Assembly: GCA_963753245.1 (NCBI GenBank)
Contig: CAVWBK010000011.1
Coordinates: 124,001-188,000, forward strand
Reading direction: 5' to 3'
DNA from: VRUE01 sp963753245
GTDB lineage: Bacteria; Actinomycetota; Thermoleophilia; Solirubrobacterales; 70-9
DNA: 64,000 nucleotides
In this document: piece by piece, positions 16,294 to 24,670 of the stretch
How positions within the stretch are numbered: the first letter of the stretch is position 1
Layout: the number at the start of each line of letters is the position of its first letter
Position numbers and translations under genes: made by a program
Notes under the pieces: model-generated
What the model was told of the DNA's origin: nothing
Seen by the model: the letters and a program-made list of their open reading frames with translations, nothing else
Databases searched by the model: none

Positions 16294-17430
16294 ATGGGAG
16301 GCGTCTCGATAAGGGCAGTGGGCGGCCGCGGCGAGCTGAAGCGCTTCGTCAAGGTCCCTTTTGCGCTGCACCGCGACAGCGAGCAATGGGTGCCACCGCT
16401 GATCTTCGAGCGGATGGAGTTCCTCGACCAAAAGAAGAACCCCTACTTTGAGCATGCCGAGGTCGAGTACTTCATCGCCGAGCGCGATGGCAAGGCGCTG
16501 GGCCGGATCAGCGTCCAGATCGATCAGCGCTGGGACGAGTTCCAGGGTGGCAACGATGCAATCTTTGGCTTCTTTGAGGCGGCCGAGGACGCCGAGATCG
16601 TGGCGGCGCTGCTCGGCGCCGCCAGCGATTGGGCCGCCAAGAAGGGCCGCTCCCGCCTGCTCGGCCCGATGGACTTCACCACCAACGATGAGATCGGCAT
16701 CCTGATCGAGGGCTTTGATCGCCGGCCGATGATCCTCGAGCCCTGGCACCCGCCCTACTACCGGGAGATGATCGAAGCGGCGGGATTCGGGAAGGCGATT
16801 GACGTGCTGATGTGGGAACTGCAGTTCGGCGATCTCAAGGAGGGTGAGCGCTTTGACCCTTCGATCCACGCCGCCGCCGAGAAGGCCCTCCACGACGAGG
16901 GGATCGTGATCCGCAACATGCGAAAGCGCGATATGGCCGAGGAGGTGCGACGCTTCAGCGACGTCTACAACGAGGCCTGGGGTGATAACTGGGGCTTCGT
17001 CCCGATCACCGATGCCGAGGTCACCTTCCAGGCCAAGAACCTCAAGCAGGTGATCGATGAGGAGTGGGCGTTCATGGCCGAAAAGGACGGCGAGGTCGTC
17101 GGCGCCGCGCTCACCCTTCCCGACATAAACCAGGTGATGAGCAAGCTAAACGGTCGTCTGCTGCCCTTCGGCTGGCTGCGTTTCCTGCTCGGCCGGCGCA
17201 AGATCGATCAGCTGCGGGTCTTCGCGCTCGGCGTCAAGCACGACTATCGCCACACCGGGGTCGCAGCCGGTCTCTACCTCAAGCACCTGGAGACCGCGGC
17301 ACGGCCCGGAGCGATCCCCGGCGGGGAGATGGGCTGGATCCTGGAGACGAACGAGCCGATGAACCGGGCGATGAAGGGGATGGGCGGCGAGGTCGTCAAG
17401 CGCTACCGGCTCTTCGAGCGCGACCTCTAG
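16294..17430 (+). CDS. YghO/bacterial ceramide synthase-like acyltransferase (GNAT fold)
   Basis: A 378-residue cytoplasmic protein of the YghO family, which contains the bacterial ceramide synthase (bCerS) described in Caulobacter. Family-like segments are the N-terminal FVKVPFALHRDSEQWVPPL, the EYFIAERDGKALGRISVQID strand pair, GPMDFTTNDEIGILIEGF and NEAWGDNWGFVPITDAE near residue 225, then a C-terminal GNAT domain with HDYRHTGVAAGLYL. It would N-acylate a sphingoid base. Paired with an SPT-like gene on the other strand, this supports a sphingolipid function; the family may also include acyltransferases of other specificity. TAGGTT ends 9 nt before the ATG. No ACP or reductase gene is nearby. 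Confidence 0.8.
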   Translation: MGGVSIRAVGGRGELKRFVKVPFALHRDSEQWVPPLIFERMEFLDQKKNPYFEHAEVEYFIAERDGKALGRISVQIDQRWDEFQGGNDAIFGFFEAAEDAEIVAALLGAASDWAAKKGRSRLLGPMDFTTNDEIGILIEGFDRRPMILEPWHPPYYREMIEAAGFGKAIDVLMWELQFGDLKEGERFDPSIHAAAEKALHDEGIVIRNMRKRDMAEEVRRFSDVYNEAWGDNWGFVPITDAEVTFQAKNLKQVIDEEWAFMAEKDGEVVGAALTLPDINQVMSKLNGRLLPFGWLRFLLGRRKIDQLRVFALGVKHDYRHTGVAAGLYLKHLETAARPGAIPGGEMGWILETNEPMNRAMKGMGGEVVKRYRLFERDL

Positions 17431-17507
17431 GTCTCCAAAGCCGCACGTTCCGGGCTTTGCCAGCGAGGTTGGCGGTGGCGACCAACGCCCTCGCTAGGCT
17501 GGATCGA

Positions 17508-17834
17508 GTGAGTGCGAACTTCGATCTCGACGGTGAGGTTCTCGCCGAGGAGGACGCCGGGGAGGCCGGCGCGCAGGAGTCGGTGCGCGCGATCGAGCCC
17601 TATCTTGAATCGTCCTCGCCGGTCCTGCGCACCGAGGTGCGCACCGCCGCGATCGCCGCCGCCGGGGGGGCGCTGGCGGGCGCCGCCACGGTCGCCGCCG
17701 TGCGCGTGATGGGGAACGCCGTCGGCTCGCGCAACCGCTTCCCGCGACGGCTCTCCGGGCGTCGCAACGAACGCCCGGCAAACGTGCTCGCCAGCCGCTC
17801 CTTCCTTGTCGACGTTCACCTCCTCGGTCGCTGA
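17508..17834 (+). CDS. Small hypothetical protein
   Basis: 108 residues, with an acidic N-terminus, one hydrophobic Ala/Gly-rich segment (residues about 45-66) and an Arg-rich stretch before the end SRSFLVDVHLLGR. No family was recognised. The GTG at 17508 was chosen because a -10-like TAGGCT (17495-17500) ends exactly 7 nt before it, as for a leaderless mRNA; an in-frame GTG at 17475 is the alternative. Its 3' end overlaps the AlkA gene by 29 nt in another frame. Antisense frames here look like shadows. Confidence 0.6.
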   Translation: MSANFDLDGEVLAEEDAGEAGAQESVRAIEPYLESSSPVLRTEVRTAAIAAAGGALAGAATVAAVRVMGNAVGSRNRFPRRLSGRRNERPANVLASRSFLVDVHLLGR

Positions 17835-18744
17835 GCGCCGCCCGGCGCGCCCGCTCGAGCTCGAACTCGAGCCCGCTTCGCCCTATCTGTTGCCGCGCTT
17901 TGGCGGTGAGGACGGGGTGATGAGGATTCGCGCCGGAGTCGCAACACGACTGCTGCGGGTCGAGGGCTCCCCGGTGCTCCTTCGCGCCTGGCAACCGGGG
18001 CGGGGACGGGTCGCACTGCGGGCCGAGGCCCTGGCCCCTGATGCGGTCAGCCTGCCCGCGCCGGGCGGCGAGGATCCCCGTCTCGCCGGTCCGGCCCAGC
18101 TCGCCCTTGCCCTGGAGCGAATGCGTTTCGCGCTTGGCGTCGATGATGATCTCAGCGAGTTCTACCGCCGTTTCCGTCGCGATCGGCTGCTCGGCCCACT
18201 GATCCGCCGCCGGCCCTACCTTCGTCCCCAGCGGCGTCCCTGGGCCTGGGAGGCCCTCGCCTGGGCGGTCGTCAAGCAGCTGATCGAGACCGCTCGCGCG
18301 GCTCGGATACAGCGCCGCATCGTCGGCCGCTGGGGGCTGCGCGCCGGCGCCCTCGAGCGCCCCCTTCGCGATGTGCCACCGGCCGAGCTGATCGGCGGAC
18401 GGGCGCCGGCCGAACTGGAGGCGCTCGGCCTCTCTCCGGCGCGCTCAATTGCCCTCATCACGGTCGCCAAGGAAATCGCGGCCGGGCGCGTTTCACCGAC
18501 GCAGCCGACGGCCGACGCGCGCCTGCTCGCCGTTCCCGAGATCGGTCCCTGGACCTTGCAGTGCCTCGGGCTCTTCGGCCGCGGCGAAGCGGATTCGCTG
18601 CCCGCCGGCGACCTCATGTACCTGAAGCTGGTCGGTCGGCTCGCGCGTCTTGGCCGCCGCGCGACGGTTGCGGAGGTCGAGGAGTTCTTTGCTCCCTATC
18701 GACCCTTCCGAGGGATCGCCGCGCTGTGGACACACATTATGTAA
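17806..18744 (+). CDS. alkA: DNA-3-methyladenine glycosylase II (AlkA family)
   Basis: A 312-residue HhH-GPD base-excision repair enzyme that removes alkylated purines. The helix-hairpin-helix LLAVPEIGPWTLQCL (residues about 242-256) is followed by the catalytic aspartate in LPAGDLMYLKLVG. The N-terminal 80 residues fit the AlkA beta-sandwich only loosely. The start is a TTG inside the previous gene; an ATG at 17920 would cut into the N-terminal domain. No ada or other methyl-damage gene is adjacent. The following signalling gene begins 32 nt downstream. Confidence 0.88.
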   Translation: MSTFTSSVAERRPARPLELELEPASPYLLPRFGGEDGVMRIRAGVATRLLRVEGSPVLLRAWQPGRGRVALRAEALAPDAVSLPAPGGEDPRLAGPAQLALALERMRFALGVDDDLSEFYRRFRRDRLLGPLIRRRPYLRPQRRPWAWEALAWAVVKQLIETARAARIQRRIVGRWGLRAGALERPLRDVPPAELIGGRAPAELEALGLSPARSIALITVAKEIAAGRVSPTQPTADARLLAVPEIGPWTLQCLGLFGRGEADSLPAGDLMYLKLVGRLARLGRRATVAEVEEFFAPYRPFRGIAALWTHIM

Positions 18745-18776
18745 AGGGAGTCGCCAATCCGTCGATAAGAGCGGTG

Positions 18777-21077
18777 ATGCCGCCACTCGCGCCACGAGAC
18801 AAAGGCTGGCCCGAAAAGCAGGTCACCGAGCTTCTCGACCAGCTCTCCTCCGCCGGTGAGGACTATCGGCGCCTGGTGGAGCGGCTGCCGGCGATCATCT
18901 ACACCGCCGAGATGGGTGAGCACGGGCGTTGGCGCTACGTCAGTCCCCAGCTCGAGGAGATCCTCGGTTACAGCCCCGAGGAATGGATCGCTGACCCCGG
19001 GCTTTGGGCGCGGCTCTTGCACCCCGATGATCGCGGCCGGGCGCTTGAACAGGAGAACCGAAAGGCGCTCGGTGACCGCAACCCGCCGCCCGTCGATTAC
19101 CGGATGATCACCCGGGCCGGCGCCACCGTCTGGATTCTCGATGAGGCCGTGCTTGAGCCCGATGACTCCGGAGTCCCGGTCTGGCACGGCGTCCTCTATG
19201 ACATCACCGAGCGCAAGATCGCCGAGCAGGAGTTGCAGCGCGCCGCCGCCCAGCAGGCGACCGTCGCGCGGCTCGGCGAAACCGCCCTCAGGGGCAGCGA
19301 TCCCGAGAAGTTGATGGCCGAGGCGGTCTCGCTTTTGACCGAAACCGCAGGGGTCGAGAGCGCCTGTATCTGGGAACTCGACCGCGACGGGCGCTGGCTT
19401 CATCTACGCGCCGGTCTCGAGGGTCAGGTGACCGGCGCCGCCCAGCGCGTCTCGGCGGCGCGTGACTCCCACGCTGGCGTTTCGATCGACTCGGGTCTGC
19501 ATGTGATCGTTGATGACTGGTCGGCGGAGGGCCGCTACTCGATGCCGCCTGCCCTACGGGTGCTGGAGGTGCGCAGCAGCCTGGCGGTGGTCATCCAGGG
19601 GAAAAGGCAGCCCTATGGGGTGCTCGATATCCACTCGAGCAGGCCGGGTCGCTTCACGCCGCAAGACGTCCACTTCGTGCAGGCCTCCGCCAACGTCTTG
19701 AGCGATGCGATCGAGCGCCACGGCGCCGATGAGGCGCTGCGCTACCGGGTTCTGCACGACTCCCTCACCGGGCTCCCCAACCGTCCCAGCTTCGTCGCCT
19801 CGCTCTCTGAGGCGCTCAAGCGCGGGCTGGTCTCGGGGTCGCCGGTGGGCATCCTCTTCCTCGACCTCGACCACTTCAAGCTGATCAACGACAGCCTCGG
19901 CCACCACGCCGGCGATGAGCTCCTCCGCGCGGTTGCCCCGCGACTTCGCGCCCACCTACGCCCCGGCGACACCGTCGCCCGTTTCGGCGGCGATGAGTTC
20001 GGGGTGCTGGTCGATCGCCTTGCCGATGAGGAGGAGGCGGTCGCGATCGCCGACCGCGTCGCCACCGCCTTCGCCGAGCCCTTCGCGATCGGGGCGGTCG
20101 ATCACATCGTCAGCGCCAGCCTGGGGATCGCCGTCGCCAGGCCCACCGCAAGCGAGCCAGCCGACCCCGACATGCTGATTCGCGACGCCGACGCCGCCAT
20201 GTACCGGGCCAAGGAACGCGGCCGCTCGCGCTGTGAGCTCTTCGACGCTGAGATGCGGGCCCGGGCGCTGCGGCGGCTCGAGGTCGAGCGCGAGCTGCGC
20301 CTCGGGCTCGAACGCGACGAGTTAAACCTCAACTACCAGCCCGTGGTCTGCCTCGCCAATGGCCGCATCACCGGGTTGGAGGCGCTGGTCAGGTGGGAGC
20401 ATCCCGAGCGCGGAGAGCTCGACCCGCCCGAGTTCATCCCGGTCGCCGAGGAGAGCGGCCTGATCGAGCCGATCGGGCGCTGGGTCCAGGAGAGCGCCTG
20501 TCGCCAGATTCTCGAGTGGCACCGGCAGCGCCCCGATCAGCGCCCTCTCGATGTCTCGGTCAACCTCTCGGCCCGCCAGGTCGCCCACGGTGACCTCGCC
20601 TCCTCGGTCGCCGAGGTCCTCGCCCGCACCGGGCTTGACCCCGTCCACCTGCGCCTGGAGATCACCGAGAGCGTCCTGGTCGAGGAGTCCGCAAGTGCGA
20701 GGGCGACCCTCGAGGCGCTCAGCGAGCTCGGGGTTCGGCTCGTCCTCGATGATTTTGGCACCGGCTACTCCTCGTTGGCCTATCTCAATCGCTTCCCGCT
20801 TCACGCGCTGAAGATCGACCGCTCATTTGTCGATGCGCTCGGGGTCGAGCAGGAGCGCACGGCGATCGTCGAGGCGATCATCGGGATGGCTCGCGCCCTC
20901 TCGCTTGAGGTGATCGCCGAGGGTGTCGAAAACGAGGCGCAACTCTCGGAGCTGAATCGACTTGGCTGCGATTACGCCCAGGGCCATCTCTTCTCGCGGG
21001 CGCTACCGGCGGAGAAGATCTCCCAGCTGCTCAAGCAGGGCCTGCCCCGCTATTCGGAGATCTTGCCCGGCAGATAG
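18777..21077 (+). CDS. PAS-GAF-GGDEF-EAL cyclic-di-GMP signalling protein
   Basis: A 766-residue soluble protein with a PAS domain (residues about 25-150, ending in the PAC motif GVLYDITERK), a GAF domain (about 165-320), GGDEF (about 325-490) and EAL (about 500-760). The cyclase site RFGGDEFG is intact, and an RxxD inhibition site (RPGD) sits five residues before it. The phosphodiesterase motifs are also intact: EALVRWEHPE, NLSARQ, EITES, DDFGTGYSS, KIDRSFV and EGVE. Both activities may be real and gated by the sensor domains. ATG 18777 was chosen over a start inside alkA. The last 28 nt overlap the convergent ABC substrate-binding gene. Confidence 0.92.
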   Translation: MPPLAPRDKGWPEKQVTELLDQLSSAGEDYRRLVERLPAIIYTAEMGEHGRWRYVSPQLEEILGYSPEEWIADPGLWARLLHPDDRGRALEQENRKALGDRNPPPVDYRMITRAGATVWILDEAVLEPDDSGVPVWHGVLYDITERKIAEQELQRAAAQQATVARLGETALRGSDPEKLMAEAVSLLTETAGVESACIWELDRDGRWLHLRAGLEGQVTGAAQRVSAARDSHAGVSIDSGLHVIVDDWSAEGRYSMPPALRVLEVRSSLAVVIQGKRQPYGVLDIHSSRPGRFTPQDVHFVQASANVLSDAIERHGADEALRYRVLHDSLTGLPNRPSFVASLSEALKRGLVSGSPVGILFLDLDHFKLINDSLGHHAGDELLRAVAPRLRAHLRPGDTVARFGGDEFGVLVDRLADEEEAVAIADRVATAFAEPFAIGAVDHIVSASLGIAVARPTASEPADPDMLIRDADAAMYRAKERGRSRCELFDAEMRARALRRLEVERELRLGLERDELNLNYQPVVCLANGRITGLEALVRWEHPERGELDPPEFIPVAEESGLIEPIGRWVQESACRQILEWHRQRPDQRPLDVSVNLSARQVAHGDLASSVAEVLARTGLDPVHLRLEITESVLVEESASARATLEALSELGVRLVLDDFGTGYSSLAYLNRFPLHALKIDRSFVDALGVEQERTAIVEAIIGMARALSLEVIAEGVENEAQLSELNRLGCDYAQGHLFSRALPAEKISQLLKQGLPRYSEILPGR

Positions 21078-22060
21078 GAGTTGTCGAGCACTTCGCCGCT
21101 TTTGGGCAGCGAGGAGATCAGTCCGTTGTCTCGCATCCAGCCGATGAAGTGTTGCCACTCGGCGGGGTTCATAGCGCCGCTGCGGGAGAGCAGCGGCAGG
21201 GTCGCCGCGACCTCGGCCTGGGCCAGTTTCGGATCGAGGTCGGGGTTGGCTTCGATCAGCGCGGCCGCCGTCGCGCTCGGGTTTTCGATCGCCGCCTTGG
21301 TGCCGCGCGCGAGGGCGGCGAGGAAGAGGCGGATCGATTCGGGATTTTCTTCGAGGCGCTTACCCTGGGCGACCAGGACCAACTCGTCGTAAGTGGGCAC
21401 CCCGAGTTGGTCGACCGGGGTGACGACGGGGTCCTCGCCGCGTTCACGCAGGTCGACTCCCTCGATGTTGCTGAAGCCACCGAGCATCGCCTGTGCCTTG
21501 CCGCCGATGATCGCCGGCAGCAGCCCGTAGCCGACGTTGACGGGATTGACGTCGGAGGGGGTGAGGTGGGCGCGCGCCAGAATCGTTTTCAGGTAGGCGT
21601 CCTGGTAGGGGATGCCGGCGGTCGCGATCGTCTTACCGCGCAGATCGCCGACCCCTTTGATCCCCGATTTCTTCAGCCAGATCATCGAGGTCAGCGGGCG
21701 AGAGACGAGCGCGTCGACGGCGCGAACGTCGAGCCCCTGTTCGCGGGCGAGGATCACCTCGGGCTCGTAGGAGATCGCCAGGTCGGTGCGGCCGGCGGCG
21801 ACCTCCTTGATCGGGGTTGAGGGATCCGATGGAGTCTCGATCGAGACGTCAAGCCCGGCTTCCTTGAAGTAGCCGAGCTTCTGCGCCATGTAGATCCCGG
21901 CGTGGTCGGGGTTCGGGTAGAAGTCGAGTGTCAGCTTGAAGGGCGTCGGGCTGGCGCCGCCGGTGACGTTCTCGCTCTTCTCGCCGCAGGCCGCGAGCCC
22001 GAGGGCAAGGGTGAGCAGGGAGGTAACGATCGCGAGCGGGCGAGTCAGGTGGGGCTTCAT
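21050..22060 (-). CDS. ABC transporter substrate-binding lipoprotein, ThiY/NMT1-like
   Basis: 336 residues with a lipoprotein signal ending LALGLAAC, then an NMT1/THI5-like periplasmic-binding fold. The opening LTLDFYPNPDHAGIYMAQ with GYFKEAGLDV, DLAISYEPEVILAREQG and ADALVSRPL-like strands are typical of ThiY proteins that bind thiamine pyrimidine precursors. Sulfonate- and taurine-binding SsuA/TauA proteins share the fold, so the ligand is a best guess. It is the third gene of a minus-strand transporter operon, 10 nt after the permease stop. ATG 22060 gives the signal peptide. The 3' end overlaps the GGDEF-EAL gene by 28 nt. Confidence 0.85.
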   Translation of the reverse strand: MKPHLTRPLAIVTSLLTLALGLAACGEKSENVTGGASPTPFKLTLDFYPNPDHAGIYMAQKLGYFKEAGLDVSIETPSDPSTPIKEVAAGRTDLAISYEPEVILAREQGLDVRAVDALVSRPLTSMIWLKKSGIKGVGDLRGKTIATAGIPYQDAYLKTILARAHLTPSDVNPVNVGYGLLPAIIGGKAQAMLGGFSNIEGVDLRERGEDPVVTPVDQLGVPTYDELVLVAQGKRLEENPESIRLFLAALARGTKAAIENPSATAAALIEANPDLDPKLAQAEVAATLPLLSRSGAMNPAEWQHFIGWMRDNGLISSLPKSGEVLDNSYLPGKISE

Positions 22061-22070
22061 GCCCTGTGTT

Positions 22071-22823
22071 CTATCGCCAAGTGACGACACGCCGCTCCGC
22101 GAGGGCCAGCAGCCCGAATAGCCCCAGGGCGATCGCGGTCAGGACGACAGTCGCGGCGAACATTCTTGCGGTGGCAAGTTGCGCGCTGTCTTCGCGAATC
22201 ATCACGCCGAGTCCAGATTGAGCGCCGACCCACTCTCCGAAGATCGCGGCAATGGGGGCGAAGGTGGCGGCGATCCTGGCGCCGCTGAAGGCGAAGGGCA
22301 GGGCGGTGGGCGCTTCGACGCGCCAGAGGACCTGCAGGCGCGAGGCGTCGAGTGTGCGCATCATCTTGATTGCCTCCGCGTCGACCGAGCGCAGGCCGTC
22401 GGTCGCGCTGACCGTGATCGGGAAGAAGCAGATCAGCGCCACGACGATCAGCTTCGGCCCGATTCCAAAGCCAAACCAGACCAAGAGGATGGGTGCGATG
22501 ACGAGGATCGGGACCGCCTGTGTCGCCACTAGGAGCGGGTAGAAGGCGCGGCGCAGGGTCTCGGAGAGGCGCAGGAGGACCGCGAAGGCAAGGCCCGCGA
22601 GGAGCCCGCAGAGGAAGCCGAGGAGGATCTCCTTCAGCGTGACCCAGCCATTTTCGGCAAGTAGTGAGCGGTTCTCCCACAGCGAGGAGGCGATTTCAGC
22701 TGGCGAGGGAGCGAGGTCCGGTTCGACGTTGAGAAGCTGAGCGAGCGCGCCGCTGCTGGCCGCCAGCTGCCAGAGGGCGAGCAGCGCCGCGAGGGCGAGC
22801 AGGGGTGGGACCCAGCGCTTCAT
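22071..22823 (-). CDS. ABC transporter permease, ThiX/SsuC-like
   Basis: A 250-residue inner-membrane permease with six predicted helices and the coupling motif KMMRTLDASRLQVLWRVEAP near residue 155. It would form the channel for the ThiY-like binding protein. The motif AIFGEWVGAQSGLGVMI near residue 195 is typical of the thiamine-precursor/sulfonate/nitrate permease group. The ATG overlaps the ATPase stop by 4 nt (ATGA) and the stop lies 10 nt before the binding-protein ATG. Confidence 0.9.
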   Translation of the reverse strand: MKRWVPPLLALAALLALWQLAASSGALAQLLNVEPDLAPSPAEIASSLWENRSLLAENGWVTLKEILLGFLCGLLAGLAFAVLLRLSETLRRAFYPLLVATQAVPILVIAPILLVWFGFGIGPKLIVVALICFFPITVSATDGLRSVDAEAIKMMRTLDASRLQVLWRVEAPTALPFAFSGARIAATFAPIAAIFGEWVGAQSGLGVMIREDSAQLATARMFAATVVLTAIALGLFGLLALAERRVVTWR

Positions 22824-23641
22824 CGAGCGCCCTCGCGCAGGGCGCTCATCGCTCGCTCACGCAGCCGGATGAACCCCGCGTCGGTCACCGCGCGGTCCCG
22901 ATCCGCTGCCCGAGGCTCGGCGGCGCCCAGCCGATCGACGACTCGCGCCGGGCGGGCCGAGAGAACGGCCACCTGGTCGGAGAGGTAGAGCGCCTCCTCG
23001 ACATCGTGGGTGACGAGGACGACCGTTCTCGGATCGCTGCCAAGGACGCTCGCCAGCCAGCTCTGCATCTCCGCACGGGTGATCGCATCCAGCGAGGCGA
23101 ACGGCTCATCCAAGAGCAGCAATTGCTTGCCGGAGACGAGGGTGCGCAGAAAGGCGACTCGCTGACGCATGCCGCCGGATAGCTCGGCCGGTCTGGTGCG
23201 CTCAAAGCCACCGAGACCGAGGCGATCGAAATGCTCGGCGGCCCGCGCCCGTGCCCGCCTCTTGCCAAGACCGGCGTTGCGCAGGGCCAGCGCGGCGTTG
23301 TCGAGCGCCGAGAGCCAGGGGAAGAGCATGTCGCGCTGGGGCATGTAGGCGCAGCCCGCCATGCGCTCGCGGGCCGTGCCGCCGCCACCCACCTCGATCG
23401 TCCCGGTGTTCACCTCGCGCAGGCCGCAGATCAGCTCCAGCAAAGTTGACTTTCCGCAACCAGATGGCCCGACGACGCCCAGGACAGTGCTCTTCTCGAC
23501 CTGTAGGTCGAGACCATCGAGCGTGCTGAGATCGGCGTAGGAGTGGGTCAGTCCGCGAACCGATAGCGATACCCCGCGAGCATCTCTCGTGGGCGACCAT
23601 CGCTCCGGGGCGGCGAAACCTGTGGCTCGTGTGGCGGCCAT
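22820..23641 (-). CDS. ABC transporter ATP-binding protein, ThiZ/SsuB-like
   Basis: A 273-residue ATPase, first gene of the transporter operon. Walker A is GPSGCGKS near residue 60, the signature is ELSGGMRQRVAFLRTL, Walker B is LLLLDEPFASLD and the switch histidine is in LVTHDVEEALYLSD. The Q-loop reads CAYMPQRDMLFPW. ATG 23641 was preferred over a GTG six codons upstream because AGGA lies 7 nt before it. The 80 bp to the divergent TauE/SafE gene hold a perfect inverted repeat; no TPP riboswitch fits in this space. Confidence 0.92.
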   Translation of the reverse strand: MAATRATGFAAPERWSPTRDARGVSLSVRGLTHSYADLSTLDGLDLQVEKSTVLGVVGPSGCGKSTLLELICGLREVNTGTIEVGGGGTARERMAGCAYMPQRDMLFPWLSALDNAALALRNAGLGKRRARARAAEHFDRLGLGGFERTRPAELSGGMRQRVAFLRTLVSGKQLLLLDEPFASLDAITRAEMQSWLASVLGSDPRTVVLVTHDVEEALYLSDQVAVLSARPARVVDRLGAAEPRAADRDRAVTDAGFIRLRERAMSALREGAR

Positions 23642-23667
23642 CTTGGTATCCTGGCGCACTCCGTGCT

Positions 23668-23686
23668 CCTGACCAAGCAGGTCAGG
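23668..23686. promoter_or_regulatory. Inverted repeat between the ABC transporter and TauE/SafE genes
   Basis: CCTGACC-AAGCA-GGTCAGG, a perfect 7-bp inverted repeat with a 5-nt spacer in the 80-bp divergent promoter region. It lies 27 bp from the ATPase ATG and 36 bp from the permease ATG. It could be the operator for the Rrf2 regulator at 24671, or a small hairpin in one leader; there is no U-tract in either direction. Confidence 0.5.
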
Positions 23687-23721
23687 AAAGTCGATAAGTC
23701 ACCACCGCGCGGAAGACAACC

Positions 23722-24654
23722 ATGGACCCGGCAATCGTCCTATTCGGATTGGGCATCGGCATGCTCGTCGGCATGACCGGAATGGGTGGTGGGTCGCTGA
23801 TGACCCCGCTGCTGATTCTGATCTTCAATACCCAGCCGACGACAGCGATCGGCACCGACATCTTCTACTCGGCGATCACCAAGACCGTTGGCGGTTGGCG
23901 CCACCTGAAGATGAAGACGGTGAACATGGAGCTGGTCAAATGGCTCTCCCTGGGCAGTGTTCCCGCCGCGGTCGCTGGCGTCGCCCTGGTCTCCGTGCTC
24001 GAGCGCCAGGTGAGCGAAGAACGCCTCGACTCGCTGGTCTATGCGGTGCTGGGCGGAACCCTCCTGATGGTTGGCATCATCACCTTGGCCCGCGCCCTGA
24101 TTCTCCGCGACCTGGTCCAGGAGCGCGACCGTTTCGAGGTCGAGCGGCGGCACAAAGTCGCCGCCGTGGTGATCGGTGCCACCACCGGTTTTGTGATCGG
24201 CATCACCTCGGCCGGCTCGGGCACCGTGATCGCCATCCTCCTGATCGCCGTCTACCGGCTCTCGCCCAAGCGGGTGGTGGGCACCGACGTTGTCCACGCC
24301 GCAATTCTCCTCTCGGCGGCGGCAGTAGCCCACTGGGTTGGTGGCAACATCGACTTTGGCCTCGCCGCCAACATCCTGGTCGGCTCGCTGCCGGGCGTCG
24401 TGATCGGCGCGGCGCTCTCCGACCGAGCGCCGCAGGGATTCCTGCGCACGGCACTGGGCGTCGTTCTGATCGCCTCCGGCTACCTCACCTTGAAAAAAGG
24501 AGACCCCACGGTCTGGCCGATCGCCGCCGCCGTCGCGGCCCTCGGACTGGGCGGAGTTCTGGCCGCACCGCGCTGGCTGCATCGTCGCCGCGAACGCGAA
24601 CGCGGGCAAGCCGCGGACCAGGGCTCCGAGTTGGCGCCGGACGCGAGCGGCTGA
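23722..24654 (+). CDS. TauE/SafE-family sulfite/sulfonate exporter
   Basis: A 310-residue membrane protein with about eight helices in two repeats. Repeat one carries GMLVGMTGMGGGSLMTPLLI near residue 14 and repeat two GFVIGITSAGSGTVIAILLI near residue 155, the signature of the TauE/SafE (DUF81) family that moves sulfite, sulfoacetate or related anions. ATG 23722 lacks a strong Shine-Dalgarno sequence. The Rrf2 regulator begins 16 nt after its stop, so they probably share a transcript. A basic tail (RRRERERG) ends the protein. Confidence 0.9.
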   Translation: MDPAIVLFGLGIGMLVGMTGMGGGSLMTPLLILIFNTQPTTAIGTDIFYSAITKTVGGWRHLKMKTVNMELVKWLSLGSVPAAVAGVALVSVLERQVSEERLDSLVYAVLGGTLLMVGIITLARALILRDLVQERDRFEVERRHKVAAVVIGATTGFVIGITSAGSGTVIAILLIAVYRLSPKRVVGTDVVHAAILLSAAAVAHWVGGNIDFGLAANILVGSLPGVVIGAALSDRAPQGFLRTALGVVLIASGYLTLKKGDPTVWPIAAAVAALGLGGVLAAPRWLHRRRERERGQAADQGSELAPDASG

Positions 24655-24670
24655 CTGATTTACTAAGCGC

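Noticed and set aside
23642..23721. TPP riboswitch before the ThiXYZ-like operon
   Set aside because: The region is only 80 bp and lacks the CUGAGA and ACCUGAU-type core.
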